The notes below the pieces were generated by a model that was given only the letters and a program-made list of their open reading frames with translations, did not search any database and had not been told where the DNA came from. The translations under genes were made by a program, and so were the position numbers. Below are positions 10,498 through 20,679 of a stretch of 39,518 bases of DNA, piece after piece (the first letter of the stretch is position 1; each line of letters opens with the position of its first letter). The stretch comes from an uncultured Clostridium sp. (GTDB lineage Bacteria > Bacillota > Clostridia > TANB77 > CAG-508), in assembly GCA_947573555.1 (NCBI GenBank), contig CANPFO010000009.1:1-39518 (forward strand), read 5' to 3'.

Positions 10498-10693
10498 TTA
10501 ATAAAATAATTTTAATAACAGATTGAAGTTTTATATGTGAAGTCCACTTTTGCTCACAAGTTAATAAAAATACCAAAATTTAAAAAGAAATTTAATTTGA
10601 AATTAATTAAGAAATATGATATATTATAATTGAGTAGATATTATAAATATATTAGGTAATGAAATAAAGACATAAAAAGGAAGTGCGTAAATT

Positions 10694-11239
10694 ATGAAAA
10701 GAATTTATATAATACTAACATATACAGGAACAATGTTGTCAAGAGCAATAAAATACTATACAAGAGATGAATTTTCACATGTATCAATTGCATTAGATAG
10801 AGACCTAAATCATATGTACAGTTTTGGAAGATTAAATCCATATAATCCATTTTATGGAGGATTTGTACATGAGAAAATAAATAAAGGTACATATAAAAGG
10901 TTTTCGAAAACAAAATGTAGAGTATATTCATTTGAAATAAGTGATGAACAATATCAAAAATTAGAATTTAATATAGATAACATTAAGAAATTAAGACGAT
11001 ATTATAAGTTTAATTTATTAGGACTTTTTGCTGTAGCATTTAAAAGAAGAATAGGAGCAGAAAATTCATTTTATTGTGCAGAGTTTGTAAAATATGTTAT
11101 AGAAAATGCTGGAATAAAAACGAATTTGCCGACGATTGTGAAACCAGAAGATTTTAAAAAGATAGAAAATTTAAGTGTTGAATATGAGGGTTTATTGAGA
11201 GATTATAAATCTAAGAAATTAGTTGAAATAAGTAAATAA
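10694..11239 (+). CDS. Permuted papain-like (YiiX/NlpC-P60-like) amidase family protein
   Basis: EFSHVSIALDRDLNHMYSFGR (His) and FYCAEFVKYVIENAGI (Cys) arrangement typical of permuted papain-like enzymes. Confidence 0.65.
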   Translation: MKRIYIILTYTGTMLSRAIKYYTRDEFSHVSIALDRDLNHMYSFGRLNPYNPFYGGFVHEKINKGTYKRFSKTKCRVYSFEISDEQYQKLEFNIDNIKKLRRYYKFNLLGLFAVAFKRRIGAENSFYCAEFVKYVIENAGIKTNLPTIVKPEDFKKIENLSVEYEGLLRDYKSKKLVEISK

Positions 11240-11296
11240 TTATGATATAATAATATTATGTAACTCGTTGTTATATCTTGAAAAGAGAGGCATTTT

Positions 11297-11824
11297 ATGA
11301 TTTCTGAAGAAAATCTGGAAAAGATAAAAAGTTGTGTACATAAACCTCTAAATTGGGAGGATTATACTAGTACAGACGTAGTACAAAAAACTAACTGTCT
11401 TTCTCACGCAATTGGTAGCACAATTGCTTTAGACAAGCAAAACTATCGGCTAGGAGCAATATCGGGCAAAAAAGAAATAAATGTCGGATATAATTCTGAA
11501 GATGAAGTTAAAAAACTATTTTTGTCTGACACCTCGCAACTTGGATTAGAAGTAGAACAGATTTCAGTCGGATATTATATCCCAAGTTTTCTAAAAAATA
11601 TTGAAGAAGATACATTTGCAAGTAACGAGCATGTTGTTCTATTATTTATAGAGGTTTATGCAAATGGAAAGATAGGAGATTTTCATTTTCTTCGATATGA
11701 TGTTGAAAAGGGATGGTCTGAAAAAAGAAGAGGATATCCAGTGGCTATTTTAGATGATATTGTAAAAGAATGGCCGCTAAGACAAAGATATGAGCTGGTG
11801 GGAGCTTTTAAAATGAGAAGATAG
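11297..11824 (+). CDS. Putative cysteine-peptidase-like protein (papain-like fold suspected)
   Basis: NCLSHAIGSTIALD plus GDFHFLRYDVEKGWSEKRRGYPV resembles NCxxYAL...D[YF]H[WF]xR...WSxK patterns. Confidence 0.5.
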   Translation: MISEENLEKIKSCVHKPLNWEDYTSTDVVQKTNCLSHAIGSTIALDKQNYRLGAISGKKEINVGYNSEDEVKKLFLSDTSQLGLEVEQISVGYYIPSFLKNIEEDTFASNEHVVLLFIEVYANGKIGDFHFLRYDVEKGWSEKRRGYPVAILDDIVKEWPLRQRYELVGAFKMRR

Positions 11825-11837
11825 AAAAAAGTTAGAG

Positions 11838-11891
11838 AGTACTGAAAAGTGAGGGATTATGGAGCAATGCTTCAAAACCTTCACTTTTTTA
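11838..11891 (+). terminator. Terminator hairpin
   Basis: aaaaGTGAgGGattaTGgAGCaatGCTtCAaaacCCTTCACtttttt imperfect stem plus T tract. Confidence 0.65.
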
Positions 11892-11900
11892 AGTAATATC

Positions 11901-12130
11901 AAAAAAGGACAGCCCTAATGCTGTTAGATTCATTAATGATAACTTATATATATTAAAATTGAGTGATGCGCAGTTTGGGAGGGTAAAATTCATATAGATA
12001 AGATAGATTAATGTTTTTATCTTTGAAACATTTATAGCTTATTAATATGATTAACCCGACCAGCAAAGAACGATATTTTAATATATATAAGTTATCATTA
12101 ATGAATCTAACAGCATTAGGGGCGTTTTTT
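11901..12130 (-). repeat. Fold-back element family A (copy 1), 47-bp perfect terminal inverted repeats around a conserved core
   Basis: CCCTAATGCTGTTAGATTCATTAATGATAACTTATATATATTAAAAT at 11913 and its reverse complement ending at 12121; core contains CGTTCTTTGCTGGTCGG and CCTCCCAAACTGCGCATCACT (minus strand), shared with 23.9-24.4 kb. Confidence 0.9.
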
Positions 12131-12216
12131 GCATTATATAATATACATTTATTTTCATTAGTCATTAACTTAAATAAAAAACATATATTGTAATAATATA
12201 TTAAGGTGGTGATATT

Positions 12217-14325
12217 GTGGAAAAAATTTATACAGTAGCTTTATCAGGAAATCCGAATGTTGGAAAGTCTACAATTTTTAATAATTTAACTGGAATGCAT
12301 CAGCATACAGGAAATTGGACAGGAAAAACAGTTGCAAATGCAACAGGAAAAGTAAGCATAAAAGATAAAGAATTTTTAATTGTTGATATACCAGGTACAT
12401 ATTCTATAATGTCTAACTCGGAAGAAGAAGAGATTGCAAGGGACTATATTTGTTTTGGAAATCCAAACGTAACTGTTGTTGTAGTTGATAGTACAGTTTT
12501 AGAAAGAAATTTAAACCTAGTTTTTCAAATTATGGAAATAACAGATAATGTAATAGTATGTGTAAATTTATTAGACGAAGCAAAAAAGAAAAAAATAAAA
12601 CTAGATTTAAAAAAATTAGAAAAGATACTTGGAGTTCCTGTTGTTGGTACAATAGCTAGGAATAGAAAAACATTAGATAACCTAAAAAATACAATATATA
12701 AAGTATGTAATGGTCAAATTATACCAAAACCTACAAAAATTGAATATAATAAACAAATAGAAAAAAATATAAGTCTGTTACAAGAAAAATTAATTGAAAC
12801 AAATAATCAAAAAACAGAAATATCTAAAAAGCTATATAGATGGATAGCTATAAAATTAATAGATGGTGAAAAAAATATTCTAAATTCAATTCAATCTAAT
12901 TTAGAAATAAACTTAAAAGAAGATTCTATAGTAGAAACTTTACAATTTGTAAAAGATAGACTTAAAGAAGAAAATATATCTCAAGTAAATTTTAAAGATA
13001 AAATAGTATCTAGTTTAATAATGAAAGCAGAAGATATTACAAAAGAAGTATGTACTTTTGAAAACCAAAATTACAAATCAAAAGATAGGAAAATAGACAA
13101 AATATTAACATCTAAAATATTTGGAATACCTATAATGATTTTATTTTTAGGAATAATATTTTGGATTACAATAGTTGGCGCAAATTATCCGTCAAATTTA
13201 TTATTTAACATGTTCAATTGGATACAAGATAAATTAATTATTTTTGCAGAACATATACACTGTCCAGAATGGATTTCTAACATGTTAATATTTGGAATAT
13301 ATCAAACATTAACGTGGATTGTGTCAGTAATGTTACCTCCAATGGCAATATTTTTTCCTCTATTTACAATATTAGAAGACCTAGGATATTTACCTAGAAT
13401 TGCATTTAATATGGATGGATTTTTTAAAAAAGCTTGTTGTAGCGGTAAACAGATGATAACTATGTGCATGGGATTTGGGTGTAATGCATGTGGAGTAACA
13501 GGATGCAGAATTATTGACTCACCTAGAGAAAGACTAATAGCAATACTAACAAATAACTTAGTACCATGTAATGGAAGATTTCCATTATTAATCTCAATAG
13601 CTACTATATTTATTGCCGGAGCCTATGCTGGAAGTAATGGATTTTTATCATCAATAATATCAACAGTGTCTGTAATAGCAGTTATAATTTTAGGAATATT
13701 TTTAACTTTAATAATATCAAAAATACTTTCAAAAACAATATTAAAAGGAATACCATCATCAATGGTATTAGAACTTCCGCCATATAGAAAACCACAATTT
13801 GGAAAAATATTAGTTAGGTCTATATTTGATAGAACATTATTTGTTTTAGGAAGGGCAGTTGCAGTTGCAGCACCAGCAGGGCTTATAATATGGCTATTAG
13901 CAAATATTGGTATTAATGGAGAAAGCTTACTTAATATGATAGCTAATTTTTTGAATCCTTTTGCTAAACTAATGGGATTAGATGGATATATTTTAACTGC
14001 TTTTATTTTAGGAATGCCAGCAAATGAAATTGTGTTACCTATAATTTTAATGTGCTATTTAAAAGGTGGAACATTAGTAAACATAGAAGATACTATTTCA
14101 ATAGGTAAAATATTAGTCAATAATGGTTGGAATATGCTAACAGCAATAAACGTTATGATATTTACAATTTTTCATTTCCCATGTGCTACTACACTTTTAA
14201 CTATAAAGAAAGAAACAGGAAGCTGGAAATGGACTGCAATTTCTTTTGCTATACCTACTATTTGCGGAATAATTTTATGTATGAGTACAACTTTAATCTA
14301 TAATATTTTTAGCTTGATTATGTGA
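12217..14325 (+). CDS. feoB: Ferrous iron transport protein B
   Basis: GNPNVGKSTIFNNLTG G1, DIPGTYS G3, NLLDEA G4-like, C-terminal gate domains. Confidence 0.96.
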   Translation: MEKIYTVALSGNPNVGKSTIFNNLTGMHQHTGNWTGKTVANATGKVSIKDKEFLIVDIPGTYSIMSNSEEEEIARDYICFGNPNVTVVVVDSTVLERNLNLVFQIMEITDNVIVCVNLLDEAKKKKIKLDLKKLEKILGVPVVGTIARNRKTLDNLKNTIYKVCNGQIIPKPTKIEYNKQIEKNISLLQEKLIETNNQKTEISKKLYRWIAIKLIDGEKNILNSIQSNLEINLKEDSIVETLQFVKDRLKEENISQVNFKDKIVSSLIMKAEDITKEVCTFENQNYKSKDRKIDKILTSKIFGIPIMILFLGIIFWITIVGANYPSNLLFNMFNWIQDKLIIFAEHIHCPEWISNMLIFGIYQTLTWIVSVMLPPMAIFFPLFTILEDLGYLPRIAFNMDGFFKKACCSGKQMITMCMGFGCNACGVTGCRIIDSPRERLIAILTNNLVPCNGRFPLLISIATIFIAGAYAGSNGFLSSIISTVSVIAVIILGIFLTLIISKILSKTILKGIPSSMVLELPPYRKPQFGKILVRSIFDRTLFVLGRAVAVAAPAGLIIWLLANIGINGESLLNMIANFLNPFAKLMGLDGYILTAFILGMPANEIVLPIILMCYLKGGTLVNIEDTISIGKILVNNGWNMLTAINVMIFTIFHFPCATTLLTIKKETGSWKWTAISFAIPTICGIILCMSTTLIYNIFSLIM

Positions 14326-14442
14326 CAAAGGGGGCGTCCCTTTTTGTCACACTTTTTTAATTATTTTTATTTTCAAAAGAAAAGTTGATAATTTTCCTAT
14401 ACAACAAAAAGTGTGCCAAAAAGGGACGCCCCCTTTGGCACA
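14321..14442. repeat. Fold-back element family C: two inverted arms of TGTGCCAAAAAGGGACGCCCCCTTTGGCACA type
   Basis: Left arm TGTGACAAAGGGGGCGTCCCTTTTTGTCACAC, right arm GTGTGCCAAAAAGGGACGCCCCCTTTGGCACA; each arm is itself palindromic. Confidence 0.85.
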
Positions 14443-14517
14443 TTATTAAAATTTGTAAAACTTATTGAAAAAAATAAAAAATTAATGTATTATATGTAGC
14501 AGAGATAGGGGTGTGTT

Positions 14518-16092
14518 ATGAAATCAAACTACTTTAAATACATTTTTATAATATTTGCAATATTGATTATGATATTTGCATTTGTAAAAATAAAAACAGA
14601 TGAGCAAAAAAATAAGGGGACAATACAAGAGGAAAAAGAAGAAGTAGAACAAATAGTAACAGAATTAAAATTAGGTGTAGCAGAATTTGATAGTATAAAT
14701 CCGATATTAAGTAAAAATAAAAATATACAAGACATATCAAAAATAATATTTGAACCATTAATGATATTAACATCTGATTATAAATTAGAGAATTGTTTAG
14801 TTAAAGAATGGGCTAAACAGAATGAGACAACATATATAATTAAAGTTAGAGAAGATAAAAGATGGTCAGATGGTGAGAAATTTTCAGCAGATGATGTAAA
14901 GTTTACAATAGAAAAGCTGAAAAGTTCAGATACAATATATTTATCAAATGTACAAAATATATCAACAGTAGAAGTAATAGATGAGAGTACCATTAGAATA
15001 ATTTTAAATCAAGAGATTCCATTTTTTGAGTATAATTTAACATTTCCAATATTATCAAGTAATTATTATAGTGATAAACAGTTTATACCAGATATAGTTC
15101 CAATAGGAACAGGAATGTATAAAGTTAGTGAAGTAAAAGAATCATCATTAATTTTAAGTAAAAACGAGTATTATCCAGAAAGTGAAAATTTAAAACTTGA
15201 TAAAATAATAATTACGATATATTCTAGTATAGGGGAATTATATAATTCATTTAAAATTGGAAATGTTGATTTAATAAGTACTCAAAATAGTAATTTAAAA
15301 GAATATATTGGGACAATAGGATATCTTTCGAAGGAAATGAAAGGGAGAGAGCATGATTTTTTAGCTTTTAATACACAAAGTAATTTATTGTCAAAAGAAA
15401 ATGTAAGAAAGGCTATATGTTATTCAATAGATAAATCTAATATTGTATCAAGTATATATTCAGATAATTACTATGTATCAAGCTTTCCTTTAGATTATGG
15501 AAATTGGTTATATAAAGGACAAGATGGTAGTTTAGGATATAATGTAGAACAAGCAAAACAGATATTAATTGATGATGGATGGAATTATAAAAATAAATAT
15601 TGGCAGAAAACTGAGAATTATAAAACTCAAAGTATAGTTTTAAATTTGGTGGTAAAGTCAACTGATACTACAAGAGTAGCAGTTGCAGAAAATATAAAGG
15701 TGCAATTAGAGAACCAAGGGATTAGAATAAATTTAATAAAAGCTTCAAATGCGCAATATGAAAATTATTTGAAGAATAAAAATTATGATATTATTTTGTG
15801 TAGTATTAATTTATCTATTAGTCCTGATTTGTCTACTTTTTTTGGAGATAGTAATTTGGCAAACTTTGTTAATGATGAAGTTACAAATATAATGAATGAA
15901 ATAAAAAATTTAAATGATGCAGAAAAATTAAAAGATAAATATAAAAGGCTAACAGAAATATATAAAACGCAGGTGCCATATTTGAGTTTATATAATAATA
16001 AGTATATAGTTGCATATAATCCCGATTTGGTTGGAGTTTTAAATCCAAATTGGTATTATCAATTTTATAATTTTAAAGATTGGCATAAATAA
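14518..16092 (+). CDS. ABC transporter substrate-binding protein, family 5 (peptide/nickel type)
   Basis: SINPILSKNKNIQDISKIIFEPLM, WSDGEKFSADDVKFTIEKL, IGTGMYKV motifs; N-terminal hydrophobic segment. Confidence 0.88.
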   Translation: MKSNYFKYIFIIFAILIMIFAFVKIKTDEQKNKGTIQEEKEEVEQIVTELKLGVAEFDSINPILSKNKNIQDISKIIFEPLMILTSDYKLENCLVKEWAKQNETTYIIKVREDKRWSDGEKFSADDVKFTIEKLKSSDTIYLSNVQNISTVEVIDESTIRIILNQEIPFFEYNLTFPILSSNYYSDKQFIPDIVPIGTGMYKVSEVKESSLILSKNEYYPESENLKLDKIIITIYSSIGELYNSFKIGNVDLISTQNSNLKEYIGTIGYLSKEMKGREHDFLAFNTQSNLLSKENVRKAICYSIDKSNIVSSIYSDNYYVSSFPLDYGNWLYKGQDGSLGYNVEQAKQILIDDGWNYKNKYWQKTENYKTQSIVLNLVVKSTDTTRVAVAENIKVQLENQGIRINLIKASNAQYENYLKNKNYDIILCSINLSISPDLSTFFGDSNLANFVNDEVTNIMNEIKNLNDAEKLKDKYKRLTEIYKTQVPYLSLYNNKYIVAYNPDLVGVLNPNWYYQFYNFKDWHK

Positions 16093-16224
16093 TTAATTAT
16101 AATATTATTAGTGAGTCTAATTTGTAATGTATATAAAAATACTGTTTTTGATGGTCGAACTAGTCGATAGTTATAAATTTTTTTAATATATAATTTATAG
16201 TGATAAAAAAATAAATAAAAAGTA

Positions 16225-16275
16225 TTGACAAAAACAAATGTTTAATGATATAAAGGATATATCAAACAGAAGTTC
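16225..16275 (+). promoter_or_regulatory. Putative recA promoter with LexA-like operator(s)
   Basis: TTGACA at 16225, TATAAA about 18 nt downstream; AAACAAATGTTT between them and AAACAGAAGTTC just downstream resemble degenerate GAACNNNNGTTC boxes. Confidence 0.5.
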
Positions 16276-16297
16276 ATAAAATAAGGAGGAAAAAATA

Positions 16298-17353
16298 ATG
16301 GCAGAAAATACAGAAAAAAGAAAAGCTTTAGAAGCAGCAATGAGTCAAATAGAAAAGCAATTTGGAAAAGGGTCAGTAATGAAACTTGGAGAATTTAAAG
16401 CAATGGAAATAGAAGCAATACCAACAGGAGCATTAAGTCTAGATATGGCTTTAGGTATAGGTGGTGTTCCTAGAGGAAGAATAATAGAAGTATTTGGACC
16501 AGAATCTTCTGGAAAAACAACACTTGCATTACATGTAGTAGCAGAGGCTCAAAAAATGGGAGGAGAAGCAGCATTTATAGATGCAGAACACGCTCTAGAT
16601 CCAGTATATGCAAAAAAATTAGGAGTAGATATAGATAATTTAATCGTTTCACAACCAGATACAGGAGAGCAAGCATTAGAAATAACAGAAAGTTTAGTAA
16701 GAAGTGGTGCTCTAGATGTAATAGTAGTAGATTCTGTTGCAGCATTAGTACCAAAAGCAGAAATAGATGGAGATATGGGAGATTCTCATATGGGACTTCA
16801 GGCTAGATTGATGTCACAAGCATTAAGAAAATTAGCAGGAGCAATAAATAAATCAAAAACAGTATTAATATTTATAAACCAATTAAGGGAAAAGATAGGC
16901 GTAATGTTTGGAAACCCAGAGACAACAACTGGAGGAAGGGCATTAAAATTTTATGCATCAGTAAGATTAGACATTAGAAAAGTTGAAAATATTAAGCAAG
17001 ATGGTGAGGTAAAAGGAAATAGAGTAAGAGTAAAAGTTATTAAGAATAAAGTGGCACCACCATTTAGAGAAGCGGAATTTGATGTAGTATATGGAGAAGG
17101 AATTTCTAAAGCTGGCAATATATTAGACATGGCAGTTAATATGGATGTAATTGAAAAAAGCGGTTCTTGGTTTAGTTATAATGGAGAAAGAATTGGTCAA
17201 GGAAGAGAAAATGTAAAAAAATATTTACAAGATAATCCAAAAGTGTTATCTGATGTTGAAGAGAAAGTAAGAGCAAATTTTGCTAAAGCTTTTGAAGAAA
17301 GTTTAGGCGAAGAAATTAAAGAGATAGATGAAGATGAGGATGAAGAAATTTAA
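16298..17353 (+). CDS. recA: Recombinase A
   Basis: [13 protein letters not shown] Walker A, full-length RecA similarity, acidic C-terminus. Confidence 0.99.
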   Translation: MAENTEKRKALEAAMSQIEKQFGKGSVMKLGEFKAMEIEAIPTGALSLDMALGIGGVPRGRIIEVFGPESSGKTTLALHVVAEAQKMGGEAAFIDAEHALDPVYAKKLGVDIDNLIVSQPDTGEQALEITESLVRSGALDVIVVDSVAALVPKAEIDGDMGDSHMGLQARLMSQALRKLAGAINKSKTVLIFINQLREKIGVMFGNPETTTGGRALKFYASVRLDIRKVENIKQDGEVKGNRVRVKVIKNKVAPPFREAEFDVVYGEGISKAGNILDMAVNMDVIEKSGSWFSYNGERIGQGRENVKKYLQDNPKVLSDVEEKVRANFAKAFEESLGEEIKEIDEDEDEEI

Positions 17354-17639
17354 TAATAAAGCATAAAAATGCTTGAAAAGTATAGTGTATTATGTTAAAA
17401 TACAAGCATAATTTATCTATGCTTTTTGCATTTTATAAGTGTAATTATAATGTATAGATTAGAAATTAAAGAATTAATTCAAAATTTTTTATCCTTGTAC
17501 ACAAAAGAGTGTTTTTTTCAGAAAATTTATTCTAATATTGTAAAAAGGTGATACAAATGAAAAACTATATGAAAAGATGAGCGTTAGATTTATAGAACAT
17601 AGATAAATTATTTATATTAAGTAAGAAGGAAGTAAATAA

Positions 17640-18086
17640 ATGTATACAGTAGAAGAATTTGATAAAGAAAAAACAAAAGTATTAAAATATATAATATATA
17701 AAAAAAGAAGTGAAAATGAAGTAAGAAATAAATTTATAGGAACAATAGAAGATAACTTGTTGGAAGATATAATAGAATATTTAAAGCAAGCAAAATACAT
17801 AGATGACAAAGAATATATAATTAAAACAGTAAATAATTTTATAGCTTTAAAGAATTTATCAATAAAGGAATTAAAATATAAATTAATAGCTAAAGGATTG
17901 AATAAGAATGATATAGAGGATTATTTATATGAAAATAAAGAAGAATTAGAACAATATGAAGTAAAATCAATTTTAAATATAATATATAAAAAATCTAATT
18001 CTATGGAACAAGAGGAAATAAAACAATACTTGTTAAAAAAAGGATATAAATCAGAAAACATAGAAAACGCTATCAAAGAAAAATGA
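17640..18086 (+). CDS. recX: RecX family regulatory protein
   Basis: Downstream of recA; KRSENEVRNKF...YIDDKEYI, three-helix repeats typical of RecX. Confidence 0.88.
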   Translation: MYTVEEFDKEKTKVLKYIIYKKRSENEVRNKFIGTIEDNLLEDIIEYLKQAKYIDDKEYIIKTVNNFIALKNLSIKELKYKLIAKGLNKNDIEDYLYENKEELEQYEVKSILNIIYKKSNSMEQEEIKQYLLKKGYKSENIENAIKEK

Positions 18087-18096
18087 GGAGAAAACA

Positions 18097-18858
18097 ATGT
18101 CGATATTAACATTAGAAACAAAGAAATATTCAATAAAAATAGATAATTTCGAAGGACCATTAGATTTACTATGCTATTTAATTGATAAAAATAAAATGAA
18201 TATATACGATGTAAACTTAAATGACATAACAGAACAATATATTCAGTATTTAAATCAGATGGAAGAAATGAATTTAGAGATTGCAAGTGAGTTTATAGTA
18301 ATGGCAACGACATTACTATATTTAAAATCTAAAAATTTATTACCTAAGCAAGAGGAAGAAGAAGAAATAACAGAGGAAGAGCTTATAAAAAGAATAATAG
18401 AATATAAAAAATTTAAAGAGATAAGCAAAGTGTTGAAAGAAAATTATTTAATATATTCAAATAGATTTTATAAGGGGCAAGAGGAAATTAAACTTCCAAA
18501 ACAGAAGTTAGAAAAAGATTATTCTTCAGATAAAATACCAGAAATTTATAAAATAATTGTAGAGAGAAATAGAGTAAAGATGAATCAAAATGCAAAAAAT
18601 ATTGAGAAAATAGCGCTAATAGATAAATATACGGTGGCTGATAAAGTAAAAGAAATGTATAAAGTATTAATAAAACAAAAAAAGTTTGTATTTAACAAAT
18701 TATTTTCAATAAAGAAGAATGAGAAGCAAGAAGTAGTAACAGCGTTTAGTGGATTACTTGAATTATCAAGAAGAAGTAAAGTAACAACTGCACAAGAAGA
18801 ATTATTTGGAGATATTGTAGTAGAAAAGAAAAAGTGTGAGGAAATAAATAAAATTTAA
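18097..18858 (+). CDS. scpA: Segregation and condensation protein A
   Basis: IDNFEGPLDLLCYLIDKNKMNIYDVNLNDITEQYIQYL; LYLKSKNLLP; C-terminal winged helix. Confidence 0.96.
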   Translation: MSILTLETKKYSIKIDNFEGPLDLLCYLIDKNKMNIYDVNLNDITEQYIQYLNQMEEMNLEIASEFIVMATTLLYLKSKNLLPKQEEEEEITEEELIKRIIEYKKFKEISKVLKENYLIYSNRFYKGQEEIKLPKQKLEKDYSSDKIPEIYKIIVERNRVKMNQNAKNIEKIALIDKYTVADKVKEMYKVLIKQKKFVFNKLFSIKKNEKQEVVTAFSGLLELSRRSKVTTAQEELFGDIVVEKKKCEEINKI

Positions 18859-18926
18859 TAAAAAGGTTTAAATAAGAAAAAAAAGGAAAAACTAATAGTA
18901 TTACTTAAAAAGAGAAGGTGGTAATA

Positions 18927-19547
18927 TTGGTTTTTCTTTTTATATTGTTAGTAATTATTTTAGCTATAGTAACTACAAAAGTAAAAGTAGATATTGTAAA
19001 TATAAAGTTTATATCTAATTTAAAAGAACATATAAATAAAGATTATAAAATTAAAATAGCAATTTGTATATTTCAAAAGATTCCAGTATTAATAATGAAT
19101 ATTGACAATAAAAAGATTGTAAATAATAGAAGAATAAATAAAATAGTCAAAGATAATAATGGAAAGATTGAAATAAATGAAAGATACTTAAATACAGAAA
19201 TATTTGAGATAATAAAAAGTTTAAAAATAGAACTTAATGAAATGGACTTGAAAATATTAATAGGAACAGAAAATGCAGGGATGACAGCATTTATAATACC
19301 TATAGTCAGTACATTTCTAGCGATGTTTTTAAGTAAAAAAATAAGCAGGTATAATAATAAACAAATATTTTCAGTAACACCTGTATATATTAACGAAAAC
19401 TTAATAAATATAGAATTTTCGGGTATATTTCAAATACAAATGATACATATTATAAATACAATATGTATATTCAATAAAAAGAAAAGGAAAGGTGATAAAA
19501 ATGAGCGAACATCCAATAGAAGGGCTTATGACTACAGCTATGAATAG
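18927..19547 (+). CDS. DUF2953-like membrane-associated protein
   Basis: Position between scpA and gerW, N-terminal TM, GTENAGMTAFIIPIVSTFLAM; TTG start with AAGGTGG RBS preferred. Confidence 0.7.
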   Translation: MVFLFILLVIILAIVTTKVKVDIVNIKFISNLKEHINKDYKIKIAICIFQKIPVLIMNIDNKKIVNNRRINKIVKDNNGKIEINERYLNTEIFEIIKSLKIELNEMDLKILIGTENAGMTAFIIPIVSTFLAMFLSKKISRYNNKQIFSVTPVYINENLINIEFSGIFQIQMIHIINTICIFNKKKRKGDKNERTSNRRAYDYSYE

Positions 19548-20142
19548 CATTAAAGATATGATAGATGTAAATACTATAATAGGAGAGCCAATAGAGACAT
19601 CTAATAATATAGTTATAATTCCAATATCAAAAGTATCGTTTGGATTTGCATCAGGAGGAAGTGAATTTAAAGGAGAGACTATTAATGAGTATAAAAAGGT
19701 AGAGAAAGAAGAAGAAATACAATATAGACTTCCATTTGGTGGTGGAGCTGGAGCTGGAGTTACAATAAATCCAATAGCTTTTTTAGTAATACAATCTAAC
19801 AATATAAAATTGATGCCAGTAAATCATTCATCAAGCATAGATAAACTTTTAGACTATATGCCAGATTTAATAGAAAAGACAAATTGCATGATGAACAGAA
19901 TTGTAAATAATAAAAAAGAAGAAACAGAAAAAGTAATTAAGGAGATGCAGAAGAGAAGTAGTAATGAAAGCAGTAAAAAGGTTCCTAAAGAAGTGAAAGA
20001 AGTTAAGACTGAATTAGAACACAAAAAAGAAGAAGCTAAAAGGAATTTGGATAAGATTCAAAAGCAAGAAGAAGTAGATTATGAATATGAGTATAACGAA
20101 GTACCAAATGATGTAGGTGAGGTATTTCCAGAAGATGATTAG
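19501..20142 (+). CDS. gerW: GerW (YtfJ) family sporulation protein
   Basis: HPIEGLMTTAMNSIKDMIDVNTIIGEPI...ISKVSFGFASGGSEF...PFGGGAGAGVTINPIAFLVI. Confidence 0.95.
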   Translation: MSEHPIEGLMTTAMNSIKDMIDVNTIIGEPIETSNNIVIIPISKVSFGFASGGSEFKGETINEYKKVEKEEEIQYRLPFGGGAGAGVTINPIAFLVIQSNNIKLMPVNHSSSIDKLLDYMPDLIEKTNCMMNRIVNNKKEETEKVIKEMQKRSSNESSKKVPKEVKEVKTELEHKKEEAKRNLDKIQKQEEVDYEYEYNEVPNDVGEVFPEDD

Positions 20143-20353
20143 AAAATAGAATAAGCAAATTTGATGAAAAGTAGGAGATTTGAGACTAGTATAAATAAAG
20201 AACTAGACCTTAGAATCCTTCTTTTTTTGTTAGCTGTATTTCTTTGTCGAAAACTTCTATACATTCGACAAAACTTCTATTGTTTTGCTATTGGAAAATA
20301 ATGGAAAAGATATTATAATGTGAGTTATAAATAAGAAGTATGGGAGGCTAAAA

Positions 20354-20665
20354 ATGGAATCAAAGTTTTATGAGGAGGACAAGCTATTAGTTTTTAAAAT
20401 TACTGATGAAATTGATGATTGTAGTGTACAAAAAATAAGGAGGAAGGCAGATTATGATATAGAAAAATATATGCCTAAAAAAGTAGTATTTGATTTTGAT
20501 AGTGTTACATTTATGGATAGTGCAGGAATAGGATTGATTATTGGAAGATATAAATTTGCAAATATGTTAGGGGGAAAATTAGAAGTTGCTAATTTAACTC
20601 AAAATGTGAAGAAAATATTTGAGATGAGTGGAATATTAAAATTAATACCTATAACTCAAATTTAA
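20354..20665 (+). CDS. spoIIAA: Anti-sigma F factor antagonist (STAS)
   Basis: [26 protein letters not shown] phosphorylation site; operon with spoIIAB-sigF. Confidence 0.95.
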   Translation: MESKFYEEDKLLVFKITDEIDDCSVQKIRRKADYDIEKYMPKKVVFDFDSVTFMDSAGIGLIIGRYKFANMLGGKLEVANLTQNVKKIFEMSGILKLIPITQI

Positions 20666-20679
20666 AAGGAGGAAGAAAA

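Noticed and set aside
10281-10526. 81-aa ORF MHVYFLFPRLL... as a real gene
   Set aside because: It overlaps the lipoprotein signal peptide out of frame and runs through the terminator hairpin.
11953-12165. 70-aa minus-strand ORF
   Set aside because: Lies within the fold-back element; no coding features.
12217-14325. feoB lacking an adjacent feoA as a novelty
   Set aside because: feoA can lie elsewhere or be dispensable; not informative from this window.
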